DNA of 27,599 nt, taken from IMG/VR virus record IMGVR_UViG_3300047494_000064, positions 1 to 27,599 of that record. One strand, 5' to 3'. Both the position numbers and the translations under genes were made by a program. This stretch comes from a virus. Below, in pieces: positions 15,696 to 21,775 of this stretch. Within the stretch, counting starts at the first letter, position 1. Each line of letters begins with the position of its first letter. The notes under the pieces were generated by a model. The model had not been told where the DNA came from, made no database searches, and saw nothing but the letters and a program-made list of their open reading frames with translations.

Positions 15696-16055
15696 ATGAA
15701 CCGTTCGACCCTTTTCTTCGCTGCCCTGGCCTGCACGCTCGCGGTCAGCGCATGCGCTCCCAAGACGGCGCCGGTGACGAGCGCCCCTGTGGTCACCGCC
15801 CCGGTTGCGCCGGCGCCCGCGCCGACCACAGCGACGAAGGTGGCCACCGCTGTGAGCAAGGGCGCGGCCCTGCTGCAGACGCTGTGCACCGACGCCCAGA
15901 CGGGCGAAGTATTCATCAATATCTTCGACCCTTCGTTGATTCATGCGAATAAGGGCACGGTGAATATTGCCAACGCGTCCTGCGCGCTGGTGGGTGCTGT
16001 GGCCGCCGCGAACGCGCCGGTGACTACCGCCGCGGCGCCGCCCGCCACGCCGTAA
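15696..16055 (+). CDS. Small exported lipoprotein, phage-encoded (119 aa)
   Basis: ATG 15696 has AAGGAT 10 bases upstream. The N-terminus is a classic lipoprotein signal: Asn-Arg, hydrophobic core LFFAALACTLA, and lipobox V17-S18-A19-C20, so Cys20 would be lipidated. Residue +2 is Ala, which in Enterobacteria favours the outer membrane. A Pro/Val/Ala/Thr linker (about 22-45) tethers a small domain of about 55 residues with two cysteines (LLQTLCTDAQTGEVF, NASCALVG), then an Ala/Pro tail. It lies alone between two terminators in the structural module, typical of a moron. Phage lipoproteins such as T5 Llp and TP-J34 Ltp block superinfection; that role here is only inference. Spanin or host-like lipoprotein are alternatives. 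Confidence 0.75.
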   Translation: MNRSTLFFAALACTLAVSACAPKTAPVTSAPVVTAPVAPAPAPTTATKVATAVSKGAALLQTLCTDAQTGEVFINIFDPSLIHANKGTVNIANASCALVGAVAAANAPVTTAAAPPATP

Positions 16056-16072
16056 AAGGCTGGCGGAAGGCC

Positions 16073-16151
16073 GGGGGCTGTGCCCCTGGACACGAGGCGC
16101 TGAGCGCCAGACGAGGGGTGGACCGGCAGCGGCCCACCCCTTTCTGTTGTG
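16073..16151 (+). repeat. Intergenic terminator cassette, copy 1
   Basis: Contains a small hairpin GGGG(G)..CCCC followed by CTGGACACG (16073-16094), then a terminator and TTTCTGTTGTG. The same order (hairpin, CTGGACACG, CCGGCA-CGG-cored terminator, TTTCTGTTTGTG) recurs at 16519-16579 after the next gene, showing that the two spacers are paralogous. Confidence 0.65.
16115..16143 (+). terminator. Intrinsic terminator after lipoprotein gene
   Basis: GGGGTGG (16115-16121) pairs with CCACCCC (16134-16140) around an inner CCG-GCAG-CGG hairpin (16123-16132) with one A-C mismatch, followed by TTT at 16141-16143 and a T-rich stretch. The core design matches the terminator at 16544-16570. Confidence 0.75.
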
Positions 16152-16210
16152 TGCCGTAACGTCGATTTATTCTTGTGTCACACTGGAATGTGTGCTTGGG
16201 TGCGCGCCTT

Positions 16211-16220
16211 CATGTGATCC
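16211..16220 (+). promoter_or_regulatory. CATGTGATCC box upstream of the six-cysteine gene
   Basis: CATGTGATCC occurs 55 bases before the ATG at 16275 and again, as a tandem, at 22473-22492 in the control region of the minus-strand regulator island. A weak promoter-like pair (TTGTGT 16147-16152, TATTCT 16168-16173, spacing 15) and a short inverted repeat CACAC/GTGTG (16180-16195) lie upstream of it. It is a candidate operator; binding is inferred. Confidence 0.35.
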
Positions 16221-16274
16221 GGGCCTGTCCGTTCCTGTGCGCCCGCCGCGCCGCGCGGCCTAGGGAGACTCCAC

Positions 16275-16514
16275 ATGAAGTCGATTATCGCAACCATCCT
16301 CCTCGCGTCCGCGTGTCTCGCGGGCACCTGTGCAACTTCCGCGTTCGCGCAGAGCGGCCAGATCAAGAAGTGCATGCCGCACTGCAATGAGCCGCCGCCG
16401 GCGCCGTCGGTGGCGCTGCTGACCGTGGCCGCCATTACCCCCGTGCATAATTTCGCGGACAATGGCCCGATCAAGTGCTGCCAGTTCATTCCAAACAGCT
16501 GTAGCTGCAAGTAA
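16275..16514 (+). CDS. Secreted six-cysteine miniprotein, phage-encoded (79 aa)
   Basis: ATG 16275 follows GGGAG (16263-16267). Residues 1-25 are a Sec signal peptide (Lys2, hydrophobic SIIATILLASACLAG, cleavage likely after AFA25). The mature 54 residues hold six cysteines at 33, 37, 68, 69, 76 and 78 (C-x3-C ... CC-x6-C-x-C), an even number suited to three disulfides in the periplasm or to metal binding, with a Pro-rich and then hydrophobic centre (APSVALLTVAAITPV). No known family was recognised. It stands alone between two related terminators, like a moron. Superinfection exclusion or host-envelope effects are possible, but function is unknown. Confidence 0.65.
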   Translation: MKSIIATILLASACLAGTCATSAFAQSGQIKKCMPHCNEPPPAPSVALLTVAAITPVHNFADNGPIKCCQFIPNSCSCK

Positions 16515-16518
16515 AGTC

Positions 16519-16579
16519 AGGGGCGTTCCCCCTGGACACGGCAGGGCGGTCCGGCAACGGGCCGCCCTTTCTGTTTGTG
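16519..16579 (+). repeat. Intergenic terminator cassette, copy 2
   Basis: Second copy of the spacer cassette: hairpin GGGG..CCCC and CCCCCTGGACACG (16528-16540), then a terminator and TTTCTGTTTGTGG. Compare 16073-16151. GGGGACCAAG follows at 16581-16590. Confidence 0.65.
16544..16570 (+). terminator. Intrinsic terminator after six-cysteine gene
   Basis: GGGCGG (16544-16549) pairs with CCGCCC (16562-16567) around an inner CCG-GCAA-CGG hairpin (16551-16560), a T-G wobble joining the two, then TTT and a T-rich tail. Same core as the terminator at 16115-16143. Confidence 0.8.
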
Positions 16580-16643
16580 GGGGGACCAAGGCCGCCTAAC
16601 CGAAATGCCGCCACGTCGCGCGGCGACATTTTGGAGATTTACC

Positions 16644-17021
16644 ATGGCACAGTTGAAGCTTCCCGATGGCGTTGGCTCTGCCTCGCACGGCGCCTTTTCC
16701 TTCGTCGGCGATGACGCCGGCATCATCGACACCAAGGACGCACCCGAAGAAGTTGTGCGCCACCTGATCGCTTATGCCGGCTGCCGCGAAGCGACGGACG
16801 AGGATGTCGAAAAAGCCGACCAGGCGACGGTGTTCGCCGAGAAGGTTGTCGATGCGAAGGCCGAGAAAGCCGACCTGATCGAAAAGCTGAAAGGCTTTGG
16901 CGTCGCCGTCGATGGCCGCGCCACGCTGACCAACCTGCGCCGCATGGTGGCCGAGCACACCGCCGCCGCGCCGGCCGCCAAGCCAGCCGACGACAAGGGC
17001 AGCGACAAGCCGAAGGCGTAA
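16644..17021 (+). CDS. Small phage protein with HeH/LEM-like C-terminal motif (125 aa)
   Basis: ATG 16644 has TTGGAG (16631-16636) as ribosome site; the longer frame upstream runs into a terminator. The N-terminal half is a small domain with DGVGSASHGAFSFVGDD and CREATDEDV. Residues about 75-107 (KADLIEKLKGFGVAVDGRAT, then LTNLRRMVAEH) fit the helix-extension-helix/LEM-like pattern often found in small phage capsid-region proteins. It ends with an Ala/Lys/Asp tail. Its place right after the capsid cluster and before the connector genes suggests a head accessory protein. A DNA-binding role is possible but unproven. Confidence 0.65.
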   Translation: MAQLKLPDGVGSASHGAFSFVGDDAGIIDTKDAPEEVVRHLIAYAGCREATDEDVEKADQATVFAEKVVDAKAEKADLIEKLKGFGVAVDGRATLTNLRRMVAEHTAAAPAAKPADDKGSDKPKA

Positions 17022-17023
17022 CG

Positions 17024-17638
17024 GTGTCCGACAACCCGCCCACCTACACCGGCATCGATCCCGGTGAATCCATGTCCGTGCTTGGCCCCATCGTCACGGT
17101 GGACCAGGCCGGCGCATGGATGCAGCTGCCGAACCCGGAGGATGATGACCTGCTCGAACAGGCCGTCATCGCCGGCAACGCGGCATTTGCCAGCTGGCTG
17201 GGCTGGGACCCGCGCGCGATGCGGACGGTGGAACTGGTGGACGTCACCGGCGGCAAGTCGGTGCGCGTGCATCGCAAGAAAATCACCGCCGTCAACGCGC
17301 TGACCTTCATGCCGCCGGGCTGCGCGCCCGTGCCGCTCAACCTGAATTTCGTCTCCTGGGATCCGCGCGTGCCGCTGATCACCAACGCCTGCGGGATGCC
17401 GCGCAGCCGCAACAGCCTGCAGTGCGACTACCAGGCGGGCTACGATACGCTGCCGAACGATCTGATCCAGTGCTTCCTGTGGACGATCAAGGCGCATTAC
17501 GACGCCAGCGGCGTGGACCAGAACGCCACCGGCGAGAGTTTTTCCGGCGTGCTGTCGCAAACCTTCCACGCCGCCGGCGCGGGCTTCGTGCCGCCGGCCG
17601 CGATGAGTTCCGGCGCGCGCTACCGGCTCGAGTACTGA
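17024..17638 (+). CDS. Head-tail connector protein, HK97 gp6-like (204 aa)
   Basis: Starts at GTG 17024, two bases after the previous stop. Residues 30-60 (QAGAWMQLPNPEDDDLLEQA, VIAGNAAFASWLGWD) resemble the helical core of gp6/gp15-like adaptor proteins, whose ring docks on the portal, followed by beta strands (RTVELVDVTGGKSVRVHRKK) and C-terminal helices (DLIQCFLWTIKAHYDASGVD). The usual adaptor is about 100-200 residues, so this is full length. The following genes are the expected stopper, gp10-like and tail-terminator set. Coupled by TGATG to the next gene. Confidence 0.75.
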   Translation: MSDNPPTYTGIDPGESMSVLGPIVTVDQAGAWMQLPNPEDDDLLEQAVIAGNAAFASWLGWDPRAMRTVELVDVTGGKSVRVHRKKITAVNALTFMPPGCAPVPLNLNFVSWDPRVPLITNACGMPRSRNSLQCDYQAGYDTLPNDLIQCFLWTIKAHYDASGVDQNATGESFSGVLSQTFHAAGAGFVPPAAMSSGARYRLEY

Positions 17639-18231
17639 TGGCCCGCCACCTCGCGCAGCTGTTCGCCAACGCGCTCAAACGCCGCGGCCGCGTCATCACG
17701 CTGCGCACCGTCACCATGGGCGCAGGCGGCCCGATACCGGCGCTGCTGAGCACTCCCGTGCTGATGTCCGACCTGCTCAATGGGGCCACGGCGTTCAACC
17801 TGGCCTGCACGTCGGCCAGCGGCTCGCTGATGCCGGGCGACGTGATCGCCTTTGGGGCGGCGAAAGTGACGGTGGCGGCGCCTGTGCAGGCAACGCCGCT
17901 GTCGGCCACGTCCAGCCCCGGCTTCATCGCCGTGCAGCTCAGCGAGCCGTACAGCGGCGCCACGATCCCGGCCGGCACGGCAGCCAGCCTCACCTTCGCG
18001 GCCGACGTGCCGATCTACGCCATGGTCAACGCCTATCCGGTCAACCTGGTGGACGGCAAACTGATCGAGGCGTTCGACCTGCGCGTGGTCATCGCCGCCT
18101 GGCAGCAGGCCACGCCAGATCCCGCGACGCAAAAACTCGTCATCGACGGCCAGGTGCGCTCGATCCTGCGCGTCGATCCGACCTATGGGCCCGGCGGCGA
18201 GCTGGAGAAATGGGCGGTGCAGGCGCGATGA
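17638..18231 (+). CDS. Probable head-closure (stopper) protein (197 aa)
   Basis: ATG 17638 overlaps the connector stop (TGATG). The protein is beta-rich, with repeated Thr/Ala/Gly strands in the middle (a possible inserted beta domain, about 35-125), and ends VIDGQVRSILRVDPTYGPGG and ELEKWAVQAR, similar to the end of head-closure proteins, which finish with a strand pair and a terminal W-x-V-x-x-R. The position between connector and gp10-like gene fits. The assignment depends mainly on place. It overlaps the next gene by ATGA. Confidence 0.55.
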   Translation: MARHLAQLFANALKRRGRVITLRTVTMGAGGPIPALLSTPVLMSDLLNGATAFNLACTSASGSLMPGDVIAFGAAKVTVAAPVQATPLSATSSPGFIAVQLSEPYSGATIPAGTAASLTFAADVPIYAMVNAYPVNLVDGKLIEAFDLRVVIAAWQQATPDPATQKLVIDGQVRSILRVDPTYGPGGELEKWAVQAR

Positions 18232-18686
18232 GCGGCAGCACCAGCGGCGTCGAGCCCTTCAACATCGTGGTGGACCGCTGGGTGGACCGCGCCAAGGGCA
18301 ATCTGCAGGCGGTGTTCGCCGGCACGGTGCACGACATCGTGGCGCGGCTGAAAGAGCTGACGCCGGTACGCACCGGCTACCTGCGCGCCAATTGGATAGT
18401 CACCACGTCCGACGACGTGTCGCCGATCGAAAGCCAGAACGATGGCGCGCTGAGCTTCGCGCTGGCCGACCTGAAAATCGGCGTGCGCGCCGTCATTACG
18501 AACCCGGTCGTTTATGCGCGGCGCGTGAATTACGGCTTCGTCGGCGTCGACAAGCTGAACCGGCATTATCACCAGGAAGGCCGGCACATGGTCGAGCAGG
18601 TGATCACCGAAATTCCGAAAATCGTCCAGGGCGTCATCCAGCGCGTGCAGCAAGGCGGATCGGGCGGCAATGGAGGCGCGCCATGA
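18228..18686 (+). CDS. HK97 gp10-like neck/tail-completion protein (152 aa)
   Basis: ATG 18228 overlaps the previous stop. The signature TPVRTGYLRANWIV (about 44-57) is the classic gp10-family motif (T-P-V-x-T-G-x-L-R-x-x-W), followed by VVYARRVNYGF and the HHEGRH-like YHQEGRHMVEQVI helix. These proteins act at the head-tail junction or in tail completion. Length is typical. The C-terminus is Gly-rich (QQGGSGGNGGAP). It overlaps the next gene by ATGA. Confidence 0.85.
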   Translation: MSGSTSGVEPFNIVVDRWVDRAKGNLQAVFAGTVHDIVARLKELTPVRTGYLRANWIVTTSDDVSPIESQNDGALSFALADLKIGVRAVITNPVVYARRVNYGFVGVDKLNRHYHQEGRHMVEQVITEIPKIVQGVIQRVQQGGSGGNGGAP

Positions 18687-19105
18687 CGCGCGGGCAGATC
18701 CAGGCAGCCTTCGATGCGCTGCTGGCCACGGTCACGAATGGCGGCGATATCCGCATCCAGGACGGCACCGTCTACACGCCGCAGCAGGGGCGCCCGTTCC
18801 TGGCCGGCAAGCTGTCGGCCTATGCGCGCACGCCGCTGGGCATCGGGCCGAACACGCCGAACCGCTACGACGGCAGCTACACGGTCACGATATTCCGCCC
18901 CTCCAGCGAGGGCACCGGCAATTGCGACATCATGGGCGGCATCATCGCCAATTTGTTCGCGCGCGGCACCGAGCTTGCGACGGGGACCAACACATCCATT
19001 CAGATCCTGAGTTCCAGCGAGCAGCAGCTAGAGACTGATGCGGATTGGGTGAGTTTACCGGTGGTCGTGTCCTGGCTGGGCACAGACCCCATGCAGCAGG
19101 GGTAA
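18683..19105 (+). CDS. Tail terminator protein, DUF4128-like (140 aa)
   Basis: ATG 18683 overlaps the gp10-like stop. The fold order fits phage tail terminator proteins: an N-terminal helix (IQAAFDALLATV), strands, then a Gly-Thr-Gly loop and the helix GGIIANLFARGTELATG, ending with paired strands (SIQILSSSEQQLE, WVSLPVVVSWLG). Such proteins cap the finished tail tube and form the head-tail joint surface. The next gene is the tail tube, the normal order. The assignment rests on pattern and context. Confidence 0.75.
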   Translation: MTRGQIQAAFDALLATVTNGGDIRIQDGTVYTPQQGRPFLAGKLSAYARTPLGIGPNTPNRYDGSYTVTIFRPSSEGTGNCDIMGGIIANLFARGTELATGTNTSIQILSSSEQQLETDADWVSLPVVVSWLGTDPMQQG

Positions 19106-19109
19106 TGCC

Positions 19110-20363
19110 ATGACGACGCCAGTAATCACCAGCACGGCTTCCAATTACGCGCGCGGTGTCAACAAGACGATTTGCATCGTGCCGGAAACCTCGTACGGCA
19201 TCGCGCCGGCCGGCGGCGCCGGTGTGGGCCAGCTCCTGCGCCGCGTGACGGGCATGTTCAATCTGAACACGAACCTGATCGCCAGCCAGGAAATCACGCC
19301 GAGCCAGCAGACCGAAGATGCGCGGCAGGGTCCGCGCAGCGTGGTCGGCACGTTCTCCGGCCAGCTGTCGCCTGCCACCTACACGCTGTTCTGGGAAGCG
19401 CTGGCGCGCAACAACTTCGCCGCGGGTGTCACCACGGGTTCGCTAAGCGACGCGGTGCTGACGCTGAACAACCTGACCGGGGCGCTGGAGCTGATGAGCC
19501 CGTCGACCAATTGGCTCACGCTGGGCTTCCGCCTGGGCGATATCGTCCGCATGACGATCACCGGCACCGGCGTCGGCGACAGCCTGGTCAACCTGCGCGT
19601 GGTCTACTTCACCGGCAACAACACGATCGCCTTCGTCGCGGTGCAGGGTGTCACGCCGTTCGCGAGCACCACGACCGATACCGTCGCGGTGGCCGGCAAG
19701 AAACTGATCGTTCCGCCGTCGGGAGCGATCGTGCCGAGCTTCACGTTCGAGGAATATTACGGCGATATCGAGCAGAGCGATCTGTCGAGCGGCTGCCGCC
19801 TGACGCAGTGCAGCTTCAACTTCCCGGCGTCTGGCTTCGCCACGTTCCAGGCGAGCTTCACCGGCCGCAACCAGGTCACCGCGCAGGGCGCGGGCGTGCA
19901 GGTCTACACGGGCGCCGCAGCGGTTTCGACCACCACGGCGATGACGGCGGTAAGCGGCAACGTGATCTACAAGGGCCAGGAGGTCGCCTACATCAGCTCG
20001 GCCAACCTGCAGATCGCCAGCGCCGCGCAGGCCGATCCGATGGTGGGCAGCCAGTTCGCGCCGGACGTGTTCCTGGGCGAGCTGACGTCGCAGGGCAGCT
20101 TCTCGTGCCTGATGGCGCCGGACAGCATGACGTCGGACTTCTTGAACGAGGCTGAGGTCGATCTGTCCTTCTGCCTGACCACGAGCCCGTCGGACGCGGC
20201 GGATTTCTTCCAGATCTACCTGCCGCGCGTGAAGCTGGCGTCGAACACCAAGACGGACAGCGATCGCGCGATCAGCCGCAGCTTCAACTTCCGTGGCCTG
20301 CGCAACCGCACCAACACGCAGGCCGATCTGTCGACCTTCATCATTCAGGATAGCCTGGCCTAA
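19110..20363 (+). CDS. Major tail tube protein (417 aa)
   Basis: Starts at ATG 19110 after a short gap; GCAGGGGT (19094-19101) may be the ribosome site. The N-terminus has ICIVPETSYGIAP, a strand and loop typical of siphophage tail tubes (Phage_tail_tube_2 type), with later PSFTFEEYYGDIEQSDLSSG and RLTQCSFNFPASGFATFQAS, the paired-strand region of the tube fold. At 417 residues it is larger than the 150-250 common in tube proteins; the Thr/Ala/Val-rich parts (about 110-200 and 255-300) may be inserted beta domains. The stop codon lies in the loop of a perfect 12-bp hairpin (20348-20375). Confidence 0.8.
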   Translation: MTTPVITSTASNYARGVNKTICIVPETSYGIAPAGGAGVGQLLRRVTGMFNLNTNLIASQEITPSQQTEDARQGPRSVVGTFSGQLSPATYTLFWEALARNNFAAGVTTGSLSDAVLTLNNLTGALELMSPSTNWLTLGFRLGDIVRMTITGTGVGDSLVNLRVVYFTGNNTIAFVAVQGVTPFASTTTDTVAVAGKKLIVPPSGAIVPSFTFEEYYGDIEQSDLSSGCRLTQCSFNFPASGFATFQASFTGRNQVTAQGAGVQVYTGAAAVSTTTAMTAVSGNVIYKGQEVAYISSANLQIASAAQADPMVGSQFAPDVFLGELTSQGSFSCLMAPDSMTSDFLNEAEVDLSFCLTTSPSDAADFFQIYLPRVKLASNTKTDSDRAISRSFNFRGLRNRTNTQADLSTFIIQDSLA

Positions 20364-20375
20364 GCCAGGCTATCC
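20348..20375 (+). repeat. Perfect 12-bp hairpin over the tail tube stop codon
   Basis: GGATAGCCTGGC (20348-20359) and GCCAGGCTATCC (20364-20375) form a perfect stem with loop CTAA. No T-tract follows, so this is not a normal intrinsic terminator. The left arm plus TAA recurs exactly at 20606-20621. Confidence 0.75.
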
Positions 20376-20390
20376 CAGCAGGAGCGTTCC

Positions 20391-20621
20391 ATGACTGTCC
20401 GCGCAAAATTCAAGGTGGATTTCGTCACCGATCACGGCCCGCATCAGCAGATCAAGCTGTCGCCGGTGTTTTCGGCTGGTAACGAGGAGTGGTCGAGGCA
20501 TACGCCGTGTGGATCGATCGAATTGACGATCACCAATCCGGCCGCGTCCGCCTACTTCAAGCCGGGCAGCGAATATCTGCTGGATTTCAAGAAAGTCGAC
20601 GCACCGGATAGCCTGGCCTAA
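20391..20621 (+). CDS. Conserved-type small tail-region protein (76 aa)
   Basis: ATG 20391 has GGAGCG (20381-20386) upstream. The pattern TVRAKFKVDFVTD, LSPVFSAGNEEWSRHTPCGS, IELTITNPAASAYFKPGSEY, LLDFKK is one seen beside tail tube genes in many siphophages, a small beta-rich domain of unknown function. The final codons (D-S-L-A-stop) are identical in DNA to the end of the tail tube gene, which is odd because the two proteins are otherwise unrelated. A strong terminator follows. Confidence 0.75.
   Translation: MTVRAKFKVDFVTDHGPHQQIKLSPVFSAGNEEWSRHTPCGSIELTITNPAASAYFKPGSEYLLDFKKVDAPDSLA
20606..20621 (+). repeat. 16-bp direct repeat of tail tube 3' end
   Basis: GGATAGCCTGGCCTAA here is identical to 20348-20363. 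Both copies code the last residues D-S-L-A and the stop of their gene. An inverted copy of twelve bases lies at 20364-20375. Confidence 0.85.
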
Positions 20622-20645
20622 CGGCCCCCAGCCAAGGCCGGGCTC

Positions 20646-20685
20646 GGGCGCGCACCCTGCGGCGGGGTGCGCGCCCTTCTTTTTT
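20646..20685 (+). terminator. Strong intrinsic terminator after tail tube region
   Basis: A perfect 12-bp stem GGGCGCGCACCC (20646-20657) with GGGTGCGCGCCC (20665-20676), 7-base loop, then TTCTTTTTT (20677-20685). It separates abundant tail tube mRNA from the chaperone genes. Confidence 0.9.
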
Positions 20686-20697
20686 CCACATTCCCCT

Positions 20698-20758
20698 GTT
20701 GACGCGCCCACCAGGCGGTCAACCCTTGGCACGCGAGGCGCCGCCTCGTAACCAAGGA
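20698..20758 (+). promoter_or_regulatory. Chaperone leader with ribosome-site-hiding hairpin
   Basis: Two stacked hairpins precede the G-like gene. The first is GTTGAC-g-CGCC / GGCG-GTCAAC (20698-20723). The second has base CCTTGG (20724-20729) paired with CCAAGG (20752-20757) enclosing the palindrome CGAGGCG-C-CGCCTCG (20734-20748). The ribosome site AAGGA (20754-20758) is inside the basal stem, so folding should limit translation of the chaperone. Pairings are seen; repression is inferred. Confidence 0.5.
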
Positions 20759-20766
20759 TTTCCGCA

Positions 20767-21183
20767 ATGTTTGATCTAGCGAAGCTCGATACCCTTAAGC
20801 GTTCCGAGCAGGGTGTGGATTTCATTATCCGCCATCCGAGCACCGGTGCACCGATGCTGAAAGACGACGGCAAGACGCCGCTGTCGATCCGGCTGCTCGG
20901 CAGCGCCTCAGAAAAGGCGCGCGCCACGCAGCGTGCGCTGAACCAGCGCAACGCGGCCGCGGCGTCGCGTAACGTGCAGCTGACCGACGAGGATCTGAAA
21001 GCGCAGCGCACCGAGTATATGTCGGCGATCACGCTGGGCTGGAATATCGACAAGCTGGACGGCCAGGATTTCCCCTTCACCCCTGAGAACACGCAGGAGC
21101 TCTGGAGCAGCGTGCGCTGGGAGTGGATGGTGGTGCAGGCCTATAATTTCGTGTTCCAGGCCGGAAATTTTTTGCCCCTCTGA
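20767..21183 (+). CDS. Tail assembly chaperone, gpG-like (138 aa)
   Basis: ATG 20767 follows AAGGA at 8-base spacing. It is a small, helical protein (KLDTLKRSEQGVDFIIRH, PSTGAPMLKDDGKTPLSIRL, EKARATQRALNQRNAA, TLGWNIDKLDGQDFPFTP) lying between the tail tube and tape measure genes, where siphophages keep the chaperone pair that coats the tape measure before tube polymerisation. Near its end is the slippery heptamer A AAT TTT (21165-21171), and the next open region lies in the -1 frame. The zero-frame product ends GNFLPL at TGA 21181-21183. Confidence 0.8.
   Translation: MFDLAKLDTLKRSEQGVDFIIRHPSTGAPMLKDDGKTPLSIRLLGSASEKARATQRALNQRNAAAASRNVQLTDEDLKAQRTEYMSAITLGWNIDKLDGQDFPFTPENTQELWSSVRWEWMVVQAYNFVFQAGNFLPL
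21165..21171 (+). promoter_or_regulatory. -1 ribosomal frameshift site (A AAT TTT)
   Basis: The zero-frame codons are GGA AAT TTT TTG, so A AAT TTT is an exact X XXY YYZ heptamer with four more slip-prone bases. Slipping here moves ribosomes into the -1 frame, which is open to 21533. It lies 12 bases before the zero-frame stop, as in lambda G/GT-type systems. A stimulating downstream structure was not identified. Confidence 0.8.
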
Positions 21184-21533
21184 CGGCGCGGCTGCTGTGG
21201 TGGGCGGAACACGAGCTGCGGCTCATGCGTCCGCTCCCCAACGGCGGCGGCACTGAGCGGGACGCGCTGGCGAGCTACAAGATCAAGACGGGTAAGGATC
21301 ACCCGGACCTGACGCCGCCGATCCAGTGTCCGTCAGAGATATTTTATTTGTGGGGCTGGTTTTGGCAGATCAACCAGGGCCGCGCGGTCGCCGGCATGGG
21401 CACGATGCTGCCGATTCCACCGAGCGAGATCAACGCCTGGTGCCAGCTGCGCCGCGTGGAGCTGGAGAATTGGGAGATCGACGTGATCTGGGCGCTCGAC
21501 GTGCTGTTCAGAAAGATGATGGCGCCGGAATAG
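21171..21533 (+). CDS. gpT-like extension, expressed as G-T frameshift fusion
   Basis: The -1 frame is open from the slippery site to TAG 21531-21533. Reading on after slippage gives FAPLTARLLWWAEHELRLMR, then a Gly-rich turn, SEIFYLWGWFWQINQGRAVA and ENWEIDVIWALDVLFRKMMA, a Trp-rich helical domain of about 120 residues. The full fusion (135 + 120) would be about 255 residues. There is an ATG at 21225, but it has no ribosome site, and the coding pattern already starts before it, so frameshifting is the better explanation. The end overlaps the converging minus-strand HTH gene by 26 bases. Confidence 0.75.
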   Translation, partial: FAPLTARLLWWAEHELRLMRPLPNGGGTERDALASYKIKTGKDHPDLTPPIQCPSEIFYLWGWFWQINQGRAVAGMGTMLPIPPSEINAWCQLRRVELENWEIDVIWALDVLFRKMMAPE

Positions 21534-21768
21534 CGGGGCGCTGATCGGGCTTGTAGCGCGCCTTGGGTTTGGGCGCGCGCTTGTCCTGCGGCCCGCCAGC
21601 CCAGCCGCGGGCGTAGCGTGCGATGGCGCCCACCGAGACACCGAGCTGGCGCGCGGCCTGCGCGTAGGTCAGGCCGCCATTGAGCATGGCGTGGACGTGC
21701 TTGCGGCGCAGCGCGGCCAGGCGCGATCGCTCGCGCTGGCTGAGGCCGGCGGGCAGGTAGCCCGGCAT
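21508..21768 (-). CDS. Small helix-turn-helix protein (86 aa)
   Basis: Minus-strand gene, ATG at 21768-21766, TGA-linked seven bases behind the zinc-ribbon gene; no clear ribosome site. Residues 32-54 (GLTYAQAARQLGVSVGAIAR) are a textbook helix-turn-helix of the resolvase/sigma-70 region 4 type, preceded by an Arg-rich helix (RERSRLAALRRKHVHAML) and followed by a Lys/Arg/Pro tail (KRAPKPKARYKPDQRP) likely to contact DNA. It could control the island promoter, whose region carries repeated boxes. A recombinase fragment is less likely, as no catalytic domain is present. Its 3' end overlaps the gpT-like region. Confidence 0.65.
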   Translation of the reverse strand: MPGYLPAGLSQRERSRLAALRRKHVHAMLNGGLTYAQAARQLGVSVGAIARYARGWAGGPQDKRAPKPKARYKPDQRPAIPAPSSF

Positions 21769-21775
21769 CGGATGG

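Noticed and set aside
21556-21578. Hairpin GCGCGCC/GGCGCGC as terminator of the chaperone mRNA
   Set aside because: A 7-bp stem lies inside the HTH gene and is not followed by a convincing T-tract.
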